A stretch of DNA of 47,923 nucleotides from an uncultured Acidimicrobiaceae bacterium. Its GTDB lineage: Bacteria > Actinomycetota > Acidimicrobiia > Acidimicrobiales > Aldehydirespiratoraceae. The stretch covers positions 1 through 47,923 of the forward strand of contig CAJWHS010000010.1 in assembly GCA_913041415.1 (NCBI GenBank), given 5' to 3'. Below, piece after piece: positions 36,302 to 45,640 of the stretch (the stretch's first letter is position 1; each line of letters opens with the position of its first letter). The translations under genes were made by a program, and so were the position numbers. Below the pieces are notes generated by a model. That model was not told the DNA's origin. It did no database searches and saw only the letters and a program-made list of their open reading frames with translations.

Positions 36302-39049
36302 ATGATTGAGACCATGCTCGACCATTTCGCGCGACAGCTCCCCGACATCGACCCAGCCGAGACGAAGGAGTGGATCGACTCGCTCGATGCGGTCGTCGCT
36401 GCTCAGGGCACCCCCCGTGCTCGCTACATCATGGCGAAACTGCTGGAGCGGGCCAATGAACTACAGGTCGGCGTTCCCCCGACCACCTCGACCCCCTACA
36501 TCAACACGATCCCGGCGGAGAACCAGCCGTTCTTCCCCGGCAACGAGGACATCGAGCGCCGTATCCGGGCGTTCATCCGCTGGAACGCCGCAGCGATGGT
36601 GATCCGTGCCAACAAGTCCGCCGATGGCATCGGCGGCCATCTCTCCACCTTCGCGTCGTCCGCCGCGCTCTACGAGGTCGGTTTCAACCACTTCTTCAAG
36701 GGGAAGGACACCGGCCTCGCTGGCGACCACGTCTACTACCAGGGCCACGCCGCCCCAGGTGTCTACGCCCGCTCGTACCTCGAAGGTCGCCTCACCGAAC
36801 AGAACCTCGACCATTTCCGTATGGAGATCGGCGGCACCGGGCTGTCGAGCTACCCACATCCTCGGCTCATGCCGCACTTCTGGGAGTACCCGACGGTGTC
36901 GATGGGCCTCGGTCCGATCAACTCGATCTACCACGCCCGCTTCAACAAGTACCTCCACAATCGCCGGCTCGAGGACACCAGCCCGAGCCAGATCTGGTCG
37001 TTCTTGGGCGACGGCGAATGTGACGAGCCCGAGACCCTCGGCGCCATCGCCCTCGCCGGCCGTTCCGACCTTGGCAACCTCAACTGGGTCATCAACTGCA
37101 ACCTGCAACGCCTCGACGGCCCGGTTCGCGGCAACGGCAAGATCATCCAGGAACTCGAAGGCGTGTTCCGCGGGGCCGGGTGGAACGTCATCAAGGTCGT
37201 GTGGGGCTCGGCATGGGATGAGTTGCTCCATCGCGACGTCGACGGTGTGCTCCTCAACAAGATGAACACCACGGTCGATGGCGAGTACCAGCGTTACGCG
37301 ACCGAGAACGGCGCCTACATCCGCGAACACTTCTTCGGGCCCGATCCTCGCCTTCGCAAGTTGGTCAGCCATCTCTCCGACCGCGACATCGAGAACCTTC
37401 CGCGAGGCGGGCACGACTACCAGAAGGTCTACGCCGCATTCAAGGCTGCAGCAGAGACCACCGACATGCCCTCGGTCATCCTTGCAAAGACGGTGAAGGG
37501 CTGGACGCTGGGCGAGGGTTTCGAGGGCCGTAACGCCACCCACCAGATCAAGAAGATGACCAAGAACCAGCTGCTCGAACTCCGAGAGCGGCTGCACATG
37601 GGGGACGAGATCCCCGAGGAAAGCCTCGAAGACGGTATTCCGCCGTACTTCCGCCCCTCAACGGACTCCGAGGAGCACCAGTACATGACCCAGCGGCGCC
37701 GGGCGCTCCACGGCTTCATCCCGAAGCGCGTCGTCCGCGATCGTCGCCCGCTCGCCGCCCCGTCCGTAACGCCGTTCCTCGAGCTGCAGAAGGGTTCGTC
37801 AGGCCGCGAGGTCTCCACGACGATGGCGTTCACCTCCCTGCTGCGGGACCTCCTCCGCGACCAGGAGTTCGGCGATCGTGTCGTGCCGATCGTGCCCGAT
37901 GAGGCCCGGACCTTCGGTATGGATTCGCTGTTTCGCGAGTTCAAGATCTACGCACCGCGCGGCCAGCTGTACGAGCCGGTCGACCACGACCTGTTGCTGT
38001 CCTACACCGAGGCGCTCGATGGGCAGTTGCTCGAGGAGGGCATCACCGAGGCTGGTTCGATGGCGTCGTGGATCGCCGCCGGCACCAGCTACGCGAACAC
38101 CGGCGTGCCGATGGTGCCCTTCTACACCTTTTATTCGATGTTCGGCTTCCAGCGCATCGGCGACCTCGCCTGGCTGGCCGCCGACGCCCGCACCCGAGGC
38201 TTCCTGATGGGGGCCACGGCGGGCCGGACCACGCTGATGGGCGAAGGCCTTCAGCACCAGGACGGTCACAGCCTTCTGCTCGCCTCGACCATTCCGGCGT
38301 GTGAGGCCTACGACCCAGCGTTCGCCTTCGAACTCGGGGCGATCATCGAAGAGGGCCTCGATCGGATGTACCCCGACGGATCGATCGACGGTGAAGACGT
38401 TTTCTATTACATCACCGTCTACAACGAGAACTACGAGCAGCCGCCGCGGCCCGACCATGTCGACAACCGCGACATCACCTCAGGTCTGTACAAGTTCGAT
38501 GATGGCCCTGACCTTGGTGACGATGCACACAAAGCAACCATCTTATTCTCCGGTCCGTCGTTCCTCGCCGCCAAGGAGGCCCAGACCATCCTGGCCGAGC
38601 AGCACAACGTGGCCGTCGAGTTGTGGAGCGTCACCTCCTACAAGCGCCTCCGAGAGGACGCCATCAACGTCCAGCGACGGAACCGGCTCAACCCGCTCGG
38701 GGAGCGTCTCGTCCCGATGGTCACGTCCAAGCTGCAGGACAGCGAGGGGCCGATCATCGCCGTATCGGACTGGATGGCCAGTGTGGTCGGCCAGATCAAC
38801 CGCTGGACCCCTCGCCCGATGTCAGTGCTCGGCACCGACGGCTTCGGTCGGTCCGACACTCGGGAGGCACTGCGGTCATTCTTTGAGGTCGACGCCGCCC
38901 ACGTTGTAGTCACGGTGCTCAACGCGCTTGCGCGAGACGGGGAAATCGGACGCGAGGTCGTCGCCGACGCCATCACGACGTTCGGTATCGACCCGAACCG
39001 CCCCGACCCGGCCCACCCCAACACGGGTGCAACCGGGATCGGCCGGTAA
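36302..39049 (+). CDS. aceE: Pyruvate dehydrogenase E1 component (homodimeric AceE type)
   Basis: [102 protein letters not shown]; strongly diagnostic. Confidence 0.97.
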   Translation: MIETMLDHFARQLPDIDPAETKEWIDSLDAVVAAQGTPRARYIMAKLLERANELQVGVPPTTSTPYINTIPAENQPFFPGNEDIERRIRAFIRWNAAAMVIRANKSADGIGGHLSTFASSAALYEVGFNHFFKGKDTGLAGDHVYYQGHAAPGVYARSYLEGRLTEQNLDHFRMEIGGTGLSSYPHPRLMPHFWEYPTVSMGLGPINSIYHARFNKYLHNRRLEDTSPSQIWSFLGDGECDEPETLGAIALAGRSDLGNLNWVINCNLQRLDGPVRGNGKIIQELEGVFRGAGWNVIKVVWGSAWDELLHRDVDGVLLNKMNTTVDGEYQRYATENGAYIREHFFGPDPRLRKLVSHLSDRDIENLPRGGHDYQKVYAAFKAAAETTDMPSVILAKTVKGWTLGEGFEGRNATHQIKKMTKNQLLELRERLHMGDEIPEESLEDGIPPYFRPSTDSEEHQYMTQRRRALHGFIPKRVVRDRRPLAAPSVTPFLELQKGSSGREVSTTMAFTSLLRDLLRDQEFGDRVVPIVPDEARTFGMDSLFREFKIYAPRGQLYEPVDHDLLLSYTEALDGQLLEEGITEAGSMASWIAAGTSYANTGVPMVPFYTFYSMFGFQRIGDLAWLAADARTRGFLMGATAGRTTLMGEGLQHQDGHSLLLASTIPACEAYDPAFAFELGAIIEEGLDRMYPDGSIDGEDVFYYITVYNENYEQPPRPDHVDNRDITSGLYKFDDGPDLGDDAHKATILFSGPSFLAAKEAQTILAEQHNVAVELWSVTSYKRLREDAINVQRRNRLNPLGERLVPMVTSKLQDSEGPIIAVSDWMASVVGQINRWTPRPMSVLGTDGFGRSDTREALRSFFEVDAAHVVVTVLNALARDGEIGREVVADAITTFGIDPNRPDPAHPNTGATGIGR

Positions 39050-39059
39050 CCCCGAAATC

Positions 39060-39641
39060 GTGAGCCCTGGCACCCTCTGGATCACCGGCGAACCCGAGAT
39101 TGACGGTCTCGTCAACACCGATCCCCTTGCGCTGTTGATCGGCATGCTGCTCGATCAGCAGATCGCGATCGAACTCGCCTTTCGCGGACCGTCAAGACTC
39201 AAAGCGCGGCTCGGCGGCACCCTCGACGCAGCCACCATCGCCGAATGGGATCCCGACGAGTTCGCCGCGGTCTGCGCTGAGAAGCCAGCGGTGCATCGCT
39301 TTCCCAGCTCAATGGCGGGGCGTATCCAGGAACTGTGTCGCCATATCGCCGACACCTACGACGGTGAGGCATCGCGGATCTGGAAGCGCCGTCGCCACGC
39401 CGATACCGTTGCTGCGAACCTCGCCGCCGTACCCGGATACGGCGAGGAGAAGGTCAAGATCCTGCTCGCCGTCCTCGGCAAACGGTTCGGAGTGTGTCCC
39501 CCTGGTTGGGAGACGGCGTCGGCCCCGTTCAGCGACGACCAGCCGCGCTCAGTTGCCGACATGGGCAGTGCCGAGGAACGACTTGCCGTACGTGCCTGGA
39601 AGAAGGCACAGAGGGCCGCCGGCAAAGCCAAGAATGAGTGA
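39060..39641 (+). CDS. HhH-GPD family base-excision-repair-like protein
   Basis: LIGMLLDQQIAIELAFRGPSRLKARLG...LAAVPGYGEEKVKILLAVLGKRFGVCPPGWE; helix-hairpin-helix/GPD pattern; GTG start proposed. Confidence 0.82.
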   Translation: MSPGTLWITGEPEIDGLVNTDPLALLIGMLLDQQIAIELAFRGPSRLKARLGGTLDAATIAEWDPDEFAAVCAEKPAVHRFPSSMAGRIQELCRHIADTYDGEASRIWKRRRHADTVAANLAAVPGYGEEKVKILLAVLGKRFGVCPPGWETASAPFSDDQPRSVADMGSAEERLAVRAWKKAQRAAGKAKNE

Positions 39642-39677
39642 GCCGAAGACGAACGACCTGAGCGCTGGGCATCCGGG

Positions 39678-40445
39678 CTAGGTGCTGCGGCCCAACGCCG
39701 AGCGCTGCCGCTCGAGCCACCCAAGCAGGATCGCGATCGCCCGTGGGTCGTGGCGGAGGTGATGTCCGGCACCCTGCACGATGCGCAAGTCGGCTGCTCC
39801 ATGACCATCGGCGACCGCCCGGGCGTCGAAGACCGGCACCGATTCATCATCGCTGCCATGCACGACCATGAGCTCCCGGGGCGCCAGCCGCAATGCGGCA
39901 TCGGCGGCGCGCACCGACCGGAGCCCCTCAGCCCACGTATCGAATGAAGCAGGGAACGAACGGTCGCGAATGAGGTTCATCTCGTTGGCGAGAACGAGCA
40001 GCTTGCGGGGATAGCGGGCCCAGTCCTCGAAGTCGGCCGGCGCTCCGACCGCTGCGACCCCTCGAACGATTGGGTCGGCGGCGCCTGCCTCGATCGCAAG
40101 AGCACCACCGGTGCCGAAGCCGATCAGATACAGCCCATCGATCTCGACGGACGCTCGAAGATGCCGGATCGCGCCGTTGAGATCACGCAGCCAGCCGGCC
40201 AGCGAAAAGTCACCCTCGCTTTCACCGATGCCGCGGCTGGCGTAGGCGAGCGCCGCCCATCCATGCTCGGTCGCAATACGGTCGGCGAGCTGCGGAAAGC
40301 TCGCCACCGAGTTGATGCCTCCACCGGCCTCGGCCGGGAAGCCGTGAGCGATGACGACACCGGGTCGACCTCCCTCGTTGCGGTCGGCCGGCTGGGCCAG
40401 GTGCGCGGCGAGCTCGAGACCGTCGACGTTGAAACGACGATCCAT
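39678..40445 (-). CDS. Alpha/beta hydrolase
   Basis: PGVVIAHGFPAEAGGG, LIGFGTGGALAIE (nucleophile elbow variant GFGTGG), LMVVHGSDDESVPVFDARAV, GAGHHLRHDPRAI. Confidence 0.85.
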   Translation of the reverse strand: MDRRFNVDGLELAAHLAQPADRNEGGRPGVVIAHGFPAEAGGGINSVASFPQLADRIATEHGWAALAYASRGIGESEGDFSLAGWLRDLNGAIRHLRASVEIDGLYLIGFGTGGALAIEAGAADPIVRGVAAVGAPADFEDWARYPRKLLVLANEMNLIRDRSFPASFDTWAEGLRSVRAADAALRLAPRELMVVHGSDDESVPVFDARAVADGHGAADLRIVQGAGHHLRHDPRAIAILLGWLERQRSALGRST

Positions 40446-40461
40446 GGAGATCTCGACCCGG

Positions 40462-40659
40462 CTACTCGGCGAGGCGGTAGCCGCGGTTTCGGGCCTCCGC
40501 AAGGGTGTCGGGCCCGAACCCAAGAGCGAACGGGCTCTCGGCGAGCTCGGTGATCTTCGCCATCGTCTCCTCGTCGGTGGTCTCGTCAACGTCGTAGACA
40601 ACCTGGGTGCGCTTATCGCCCAGGAAGCGGAAGTGTTCGAACCGGCCGTTTCGCTCCAT
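40462..40659 (-). CDS. Small conserved-type hypothetical protein (65 aa)
   Basis: MERNGRFEHFRFLGDKRTQVVYDVDETTDEETMAKITELAESPFALGFGPDTLAEARNRGYRLAE; acidic, well-formed ORF next to the hydrolase. Confidence 0.65.
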   Translation of the reverse strand: MERNGRFEHFRFLGDKRTQVVYDVDETTDEETMAKITELAESPFALGFGPDTLAEARNRGYRLAE

Positions 40660-40684
40660 GCGCCGCAATCTAGCTGGAGAACGA

Positions 40685-40715
40685 AACAACCCTGGGGCCG
40701 GACCCCAGGGTTGTT
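40685..40715 (-). terminator. Strong intrinsic-terminator-like hairpin
   Basis: AACAACCCTGGGG-CCGGA-CCCCAGGGTTGTT: perfect 13-bp inverted repeat; on the minus strand followed by TCGTTC, on the plus strand by CACGTTTTT, so possibly bidirectional. Confidence 0.6.
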
Positions 40716-40732
40716 CACGTTTTTGCTGGAGA

Positions 40733-40852
40733 CTCGGATCGGGGCCCCGTCAAAGCGGTGAGGGCGTGACTTTTCCCGACCAGATGATCCGAGGGTGGGT
40801 GGCGTGAATTCGCCAAGCAGTCCAGCGGCTTGGGGCCTAGCGGCCAGCCACC
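40733..40852. other. Non-coding interval with multi-stem folding potential (candidate structured RNA)
   Basis: CTCGGATC(40733-40740)/GATCCGAG(40786-40793); GGTGGC(40798-40803)/GCCACC(40847-40852) enclosing CCAAGC(40813-40818)/GCTTGG(40828-40833) and GGCC(40834-40837)/GGCC(40842-40845). No supported ORF here. Confidence 0.35.
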
Positions 40853-40884
40853 TCCAAGGTCACAAAAGCATTACTAGGAATCTG

Positions 40885-40908
40885 GACCACCTCCTCTCTT
40901 TGGTGGTC
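40885..40908 (-). terminator. Stem-loop immediately after the stop codon of the 40909..41385 gene
   Basis: GACCACC(40885-40891)/GGTGGTC(40902-40908) 7-bp stem abutting the TGA. Confidence 0.4.
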
Positions 40909-41385
40909 TCAGTCAATCACACCCTCGGGTGGGGGTGCCGAGTTTTGCTCCACGACCGTCCCTACCGCGCCGATCTTGCGGAGGTACGTCATCTGCAGAT
41001 CGAGAACGCAGACAACATCGACGGCGTCGATCTGCTCTCCAGCCGCCACGGACTTCGCCACCACGGCGTCGACGGCAGCGTCTTCGACCGCGACCGACCC
41101 CTCGTGGAGGACGTTCTCACCGCCCAACTCCTCACCGTGCTCGGAGGAGACCCCGACGGAGGTGAACCAGTCGAGATGCCAGGTGAGGATCCTGGTGACG
41201 TCGTCGTAGGAGATCCGAGCGGTTACCTCGTCGGGCAGTCGGTCGGCAATCCAACCGACGGCGGCCGGCAATTCGTACACTGCCGGAGGCCGCTGGCCCG
41301 CCATCTCCCCCGTCACCCGACCGACCGCGTAGAGCGCAATCGCTGCGACGAGTACTGCACCGAGAGCGAAAAACACCCAGCCCAT
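40909..41385 (-). CDS. Conserved-type hypothetical protein with N-terminal TM helix
   Basis: MGWVFFALGAVLVAAIALYAVGRVTGEMAGQRPPAVYELPAAVGWIADRLPDEVTARISYDDVTRILTWHLDWF...; complete ORF. Confidence 0.75.
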   Translation of the reverse strand: MGWVFFALGAVLVAAIALYAVGRVTGEMAGQRPPAVYELPAAVGWIADRLPDEVTARISYDDVTRILTWHLDWFTSVGVSSEHGEELGGENVLHEGSVAVEDAAVDAVVAKSVAAGEQIDAVDVVCVLDLQMTYLRKIGAVGTVVEQNSAPPPEGVID

Positions 41386-41429
41386 GCGCTGAAGCGTACG
41401 ACTTGGGTGTCGTCAGAACCGTGTTGGGT

Positions 41430-42545
41430 TCAGATGCCGATTCGCTGGGCGAGCAGCTCGCGGTGGTAGGAGGGATCACCGAACAGCAGCTCCGAGCTCT
41501 TCGCCCGCTTGAAGTACAGGTGGGCGGGGTGCTCCCAGGTGAAGCCGATACCACCGTGAATCTGAATGTTCTCGGCCGAGGCGTGGAAGTAGGCCTCCGA
41601 GCAGTAGCTCTTGGCGAGCGAGGCGACCTGAGGAAGCTCGTCGTTCATTTCGTTGGCGCACCAGCCGGCGTAGTAGGCGGCGGACTTGGCCGACTCGACC
41701 TCAAGGAGCATGTCGGCGCACTTGTGCTTGATGGCCTGGAACGAGCCGATCGGGCGACCGAACTGCACACGGACCTTGGCGTACTCGACCGACATGTCGA
41801 GACACATCTGAGCGCCGCCGACCTGCTCGGCGGCGAGCGCCACGGCGGCAAGGTCGAGAACGATCGACAGGACATCCCAACCGCCACCGTCGGTGCCGAT
41901 GAGCGTGGCGGGCACACCCGAGAACTCGAGCTTCGCCTGCTTGCGGGTGGTGTCCATCGTGGACAGGGCGGTGCGGGTGAGGCCTTCGGCGTCGGGCTGG
42001 ACGGCGAAGAGGCTGACCCCGGCGTCGCTGCGAGCCGCAACGAGGATCAGGTTGGCGGTGGCGCCGTCGAGGACGTAGCTCTTCACGCCGTCGAGGGTCC
42101 ATCCACCGTCGCCCGGGGTGGCCTGCATGGTGATGCCACCTTCGTCCCAGCGGCCGCTCTCCTCAGTGAAGGCGAGCGTGGCTCGGGTCTCACCCGACGC
42201 AATGCCGGGGAGGTAGGCGTTCTTAGCGTCTTCATCGCTGCTGTGCAGCAGCGTGTTGGCTGCAAGCACGCAGCTCGAAAAGTACGGGGCGCACAGCAGG
42301 GCGCGGCCCATTTCCTCAAGAACGACGACCTGCTCGATGAAACCGAAGCCCTGACCGCCGTATTCCTCGGGGATGGCGAGCGCTTGGAGGCCCATCTGAT
42401 CGGCCATCTGGTTCCAGACCGTCTCGTCGTAGCCCTGATCGGTCTCCATCTGGTCGCGCACGTCGTCCTCAGACGACTTTTCCACGAGGAAAGAGCGCAC
42501 GAAGTCGCGGAGCTGGTCCTGTTCTTCAGAGAAGGCGAAGTTCAT
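41430..42545 (-). CDS. Acyl-CoA dehydrogenase
   Basis: MNFAFSEEQDQLRDFVRSFLVEKS...ALAIPEEYGGQGFGFIEQVVVLEEMGRAL...IQIHGGIGFTWEHPAHLYFKRAKSSELLFGDPSYHRELLAQRIG. Confidence 0.94.
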   Translation of the reverse strand: MNFAFSEEQDQLRDFVRSFLVEKSSEDDVRDQMETDQGYDETVWNQMADQMGLQALAIPEEYGGQGFGFIEQVVVLEEMGRALLCAPYFSSCVLAANTLLHSSDEDAKNAYLPGIASGETRATLAFTEESGRWDEGGITMQATPGDGGWTLDGVKSYVLDGATANLILVAARSDAGVSLFAVQPDAEGLTRTALSTMDTTRKQAKLEFSGVPATLIGTDGGGWDVLSIVLDLAAVALAAEQVGGAQMCLDMSVEYAKVRVQFGRPIGSFQAIKHKCADMLLEVESAKSAAYYAGWCANEMNDELPQVASLAKSYCSEAYFHASAENIQIHGGIGFTWEHPAHLYFKRAKSSELLFGDPSYHRELLAQRIGI

Positions 42546-42592
42546 GAGGAGAACCGTACCGTTCCAACCAATAAGGCGCCAACGCGGTATGA

Positions 42593-42606
42593 GTACACTG
42601 CTGTAC
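42593..42606. promoter_or_regulatory. Candidate operator for the VapBC-like operon
   Basis: GTACA-CTGC-TGTAC perfect 5-bp inverted repeat 23 nt upstream of the antitoxin ATG; overlapping direct repeat GTACACT-GCT-GTACACT. Confidence 0.45.
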
Positions 42607-42629
42607 ACTATTTATGCTATCCTCACGTG

Positions 42630-42956
42630 ATGCAACTCGACGCTGTCCCCGGCGCTACTCACCTCGGGGTGCGAGATCTGCGCGCCGATCTTGCCGCCCA
42701 CGTCCGGCGAGCCGAGGCGGGCGAGCGGGTGATCGTCACCGTCGACGGGCGTCCGGCCGCCCAGATCGCCCCGATCAGTCCCGACAGCACACCGGATCTC
42801 GACGACCTCGCCGCCGCTGGGCTTGTTCGCCGGCCACTCCGCTCGGATCGACCAGGCCCGCCACAGGATCTCCCGCTCTTGCCGGTCGACGTCAGCATCG
42901 ATCAGGTGCTCGCCGACCTTCGGGGCGAACCGCCGCGTCGCCGCGGCGGACTGTGA
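42630..42956 (+). CDS. Type II antitoxin, Phd/YefM (VapB-like)
   Basis: MQLDAVPGATHLGVRDLRADLAAHVRRAEAGERVIVTVDGRPAAQIAPI is the Phd/YefM antitoxin pattern; stop overlaps toxin start (GTGA). Confidence 0.88.
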   Translation: MQLDAVPGATHLGVRDLRADLAAHVRRAEAGERVIVTVDGRPAAQIAPISPDSTPDLDDLAAAGLVRRPLRSDRPGPPQDLPLLPVDVSIDQVLADLRGEPPRRRGGL

Positions 42957-43366
42957 TCCTCGCGCTCGATCCCAGCGCGCTGGTGCAGCGCTACACGGGC
43001 GGACCGCACTCGGCTGTCGTCAACCAGGCGATGGCGGCCGCCGGCACCTGGGCAATCTCTGATCTCGCTCGGGCTGAACTGTTGATGGCGCTACACCGTG
43101 TCTCCCCCGATCCGGTTACTGCGGCGGAGCTCACAGCGGCAGCCCGGGCCGATGTCGACGCGATGGTCGTCGTGCCGATCGATGAGCGGACCCTCGGGCG
43201 AGCGGTCGAGCTCGGCACGCTCTATGGCCTTCGGACGGTCGACGCCGTTCATCTCGCCGCGCTCGACCGCCTCCCCCGCCCGCTCGGCCTCACGACGCTC
43301 GACGCCCGCCAGATCCCGGCGGCGGTCTCACTCGACATGGAGGTCGTCACGCCGCTCGAGCGCTAA
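42953..43366 (+). CDS. PIN-domain ribonuclease toxin (VapC-like)
   Basis: VILALDPSALVQRYTGGPHSAVV...WAISDLARAELLMALHRV...YGLRTVDAVHLAALDRLP...LTTLDARQIPAA; PIN acidic residues (LDPSAL, AELL, DAVHLA, TLDARQ). Confidence 0.88.
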   Translation: MILALDPSALVQRYTGGPHSAVVNQAMAAAGTWAISDLARAELLMALHRVSPDPVTAAELTAAARADVDAMVVVPIDERTLGRAVELGTLYGLRTVDAVHLAALDRLPRPLGLTTLDARQIPAAVSLDMEVVTPLER

Positions 43367-43447
43367 ATCGCCACGGACCTCTCACCCTCCATAGACGACT
43401 ACTCATGCAAACAACTTCCAGCAGGATCTACCGAGTAGAACGTTGAG

Positions 43448-45163
43448 ATGCGCCGCCACGTTGTGCTCTTGCTAACCCTCGCTCTCGTCGCCGCTGGATG
43501 CTCCGACGAGAGCGACTCAGTGGCGAACGGCGATTCGACAACGACAACAGTTGGGGCGCCCACAACTGTCTCAGGTATTCCGGATGAGGGGCACGAAACT
43601 CGTCCGCTCTTCGCGGCCCCGGTGTGGACACCGTCGGCCGTCAGCCCGCTGGCCGCCACCCTCGAACTCGCGACCACCCAGCCGGTCGAATTGCGCCTGA
43701 CTGCCACAGCAGGGGATCACAGAGTGACCACTCCATGGACCGCTGAACCTGCGCAAGAGCACAACCTTCCTCTAGTCGGCCTGCGCTCGGACCGAACCTA
43801 CGACGTGCGGATCGAAGCACGCCTGCCCGATGGCGAAACCGACCACATCGACTCGTCCTTCACCACAGGGGCGCTGCCCGAGAACATCCCCAACTTCGAT
43901 ATCACCATCGATACCAACCGCGCTGCGCCTGGCGTGACAATCGTCGAGCTCAATCCCGTACAGGCTGTCCTGAACGGGATCGGCAACCCAATCATTGCCG
44001 TCGACAACGAAGGGGAAGTCGTCTGGTACTACCAATCCCAAGCGATCGCTGGTGCCTTCACCGGGGCAGTCTCGCAGGGCCCGAATGGAACCGTTTACGC
44101 CCAGAACCACCCATTCGGCGCCCGAGAATTCACGATTGACGGACGCCTTGTTCGATCCATCAGCGCTGACCCGACCGGTGAAGCCGAGATCACCCCGATC
44201 GAAGGTGGCGGCCTCAACGTTCCCTACCACGCCGAGTGGATCGATCTCCGAACGGTTCACCACGACATCAGTCCGATGCCTGACAACACGGTGATCTTTA
44301 TCTCGAGTACCCTCCACGAGATAACCCCGGAGCAGCGCGCCGCCGTAGGTTGCCCTCCCGAAGACACCTTCGAGTGGAACCCGTTCTCTGATGTGATCGT
44401 GCACATGGACACCGATGGCACGGTGCTCCGCACGTGGGATCTCTGGGGTTTCATAAGCTTCGATGACCTTCCCGGGAACTTCCTCTGCCAGCGCGGAGGC
44501 ATCGATGTCACCGATCTCGAGCGCGACTGGACCCATGCGAACAGCCTCGTCTTCGACCCTGAGCGCCGAGCGATCATCGTGTCGGTTCGTCACACCGATC
44601 AGCTGATTGCCCTTGACTTCACCGATGACCTCGGCCCTCAGACCGGGGTGCGTTGGATCCTTGGCGCGGCTGGCACGGTGCCGTACGAGGGCGAGAGCTT
44701 TCATCACACCCACGGTGCCATGGTCGACACTGACGGCAGCATCGTGCTGTACGACAACGGCAACTTCCGCCCTGGCACCGTGCTCGCTGGCGGCGACGCA
44801 GCGCCCTACTCGCGGGCGGTTCGTATCGAGGTCAACGACGAATCCGACAACCCGGCCGAGTGGACTGCCCGTCAGGTCTGGGATCACGTGCTCGAGGACC
44901 CCAAGACCGGCACTCCTGCCTTTGCACCTTTCGTGAGCGACGCTGACGCGCTGCCGAATGGGAACGTCCTCGTCACGCATGGCGGGCTTGGCGGCTTCGC
45001 CTCGTTCCAGCACGTACACATCCTCGAATACGCTCCAGAGGGAGACCGTAACGGTGACATTGTCTGGGAACTTCAACTCGGTTTGCCCGGTGATGAGATC
45101 ACCGTCTACCGGGCCGATCGGTGGGAATCGCTTTACTTTGGGCCACTCTGGGAATCGCCGTGA
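43448..45163 (+). CDS. Arylsulfotransferase (ASST)-like secreted lipoprotein
   Basis: Lipoprotein signal MRRHVVLLLTLALVAAGCSDE; ASST-like segments GNPIIAVDNEGEVVWYYQ, VHHDISPMPDNTVIF, WTHANSLVFDPERRAIIVSVRHTDQLIALDF, HHTHGAMVDTDGSIVLYDNGNFR. Confidence 0.82.
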   Translation: MRRHVVLLLTLALVAAGCSDESDSVANGDSTTTTVGAPTTVSGIPDEGHETRPLFAAPVWTPSAVSPLAATLELATTQPVELRLTATAGDHRVTTPWTAEPAQEHNLPLVGLRSDRTYDVRIEARLPDGETDHIDSSFTTGALPENIPNFDITIDTNRAAPGVTIVELNPVQAVLNGIGNPIIAVDNEGEVVWYYQSQAIAGAFTGAVSQGPNGTVYAQNHPFGAREFTIDGRLVRSISADPTGEAEITPIEGGGLNVPYHAEWIDLRTVHHDISPMPDNTVIFISSTLHEITPEQRAAVGCPPEDTFEWNPFSDVIVHMDTDGTVLRTWDLWGFISFDDLPGNFLCQRGGIDVTDLERDWTHANSLVFDPERRAIIVSVRHTDQLIALDFTDDLGPQTGVRWILGAAGTVPYEGESFHHTHGAMVDTDGSIVLYDNGNFRPGTVLAGGDAAPYSRAVRIEVNDESDNPAEWTARQVWDHVLEDPKTGTPAFAPFVSDADALPNGNVLVTHGGLGGFASFQHVHILEYAPEGDRNGDIVWELQLGLPGDEITVYRADRWESLYFGPLWESP

Positions 45164-45552
45164 GCGGCGGCTCCGGCGCCCCACTCCCTGCCCACAAGCG
45201 CCCCTACGACGACACTCCGGTGCACACCGAGGATCTCCCACCGCTCCCGATCCGGGACCGCAACATTCCTGCCGAGGCGTGGATCGAGGCCCCCGACGAG
45301 CTCCTGCGATCAGGCGACGACATCGGGAGCCCCCGAATCGCCTACAAGCGCCGCATCGGCTCGTGGCTGCTGTGGCGGGCTGGGCCTGCTCGCAAGGCCA
45401 ACGCCCGCTATGTCGCGATCCACAGCGAGGACCTCCACCGCATCCTGACCTTTCGGCTCTTCGAGGATGGCGCAGGCGCAGGCGACGGCCCGACCGGCAC
45501 GCCCCACGAACGATTCCGGGCCTGGAAACACGATCTGCTCCAGAACGACTGA
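45160..45552 (+). CDS. Hypothetical protein, translationally coupled to the ASST-like gene
   Basis: GTGA overlap with upstream stop; ORF SGGSGAPLPAHKRPYDDTPVHTEDLPPLPIRDRNIPAEAWIEAPDELL...IGSWLLWRAGPARKANARYVAIHSEDLHRILTFRLF. Confidence 0.65.
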   Translation: MSGGSGAPLPAHKRPYDDTPVHTEDLPPLPIRDRNIPAEAWIEAPDELLRSGDDIGSPRIAYKRRIGSWLLWRAGPARKANARYVAIHSEDLHRILTFRLFEDGAGAGDGPTGTPHERFRAWKHDLLQND

Positions 45553-45640
45553 GTCCCTCGGGATCAGGCTCGAACGTCGCCGCTGCTCGCCCCGCTCAAC
45601 TGATTCGGGACACGTCGATTAGTCGCAGTAGCGTCGCGGC

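Noticed and set aside
40909-40911. TGA ending the 40909..41385 gene as a second Sec codon, because the frame stays open for ~30 codons after it
   Set aside because: No redox motif around the codon and no homology in the extension; an ordinary stop followed directly by a terminator-like hairpin fits better.
40795-41469. Plus-strand ORF of 224 aa across the non-coding gap and hypothetical gene
   Set aside because: No motifs; antisense to the minus-strand gene 40909..41385 and to part of the acyl-CoA dehydrogenase end.
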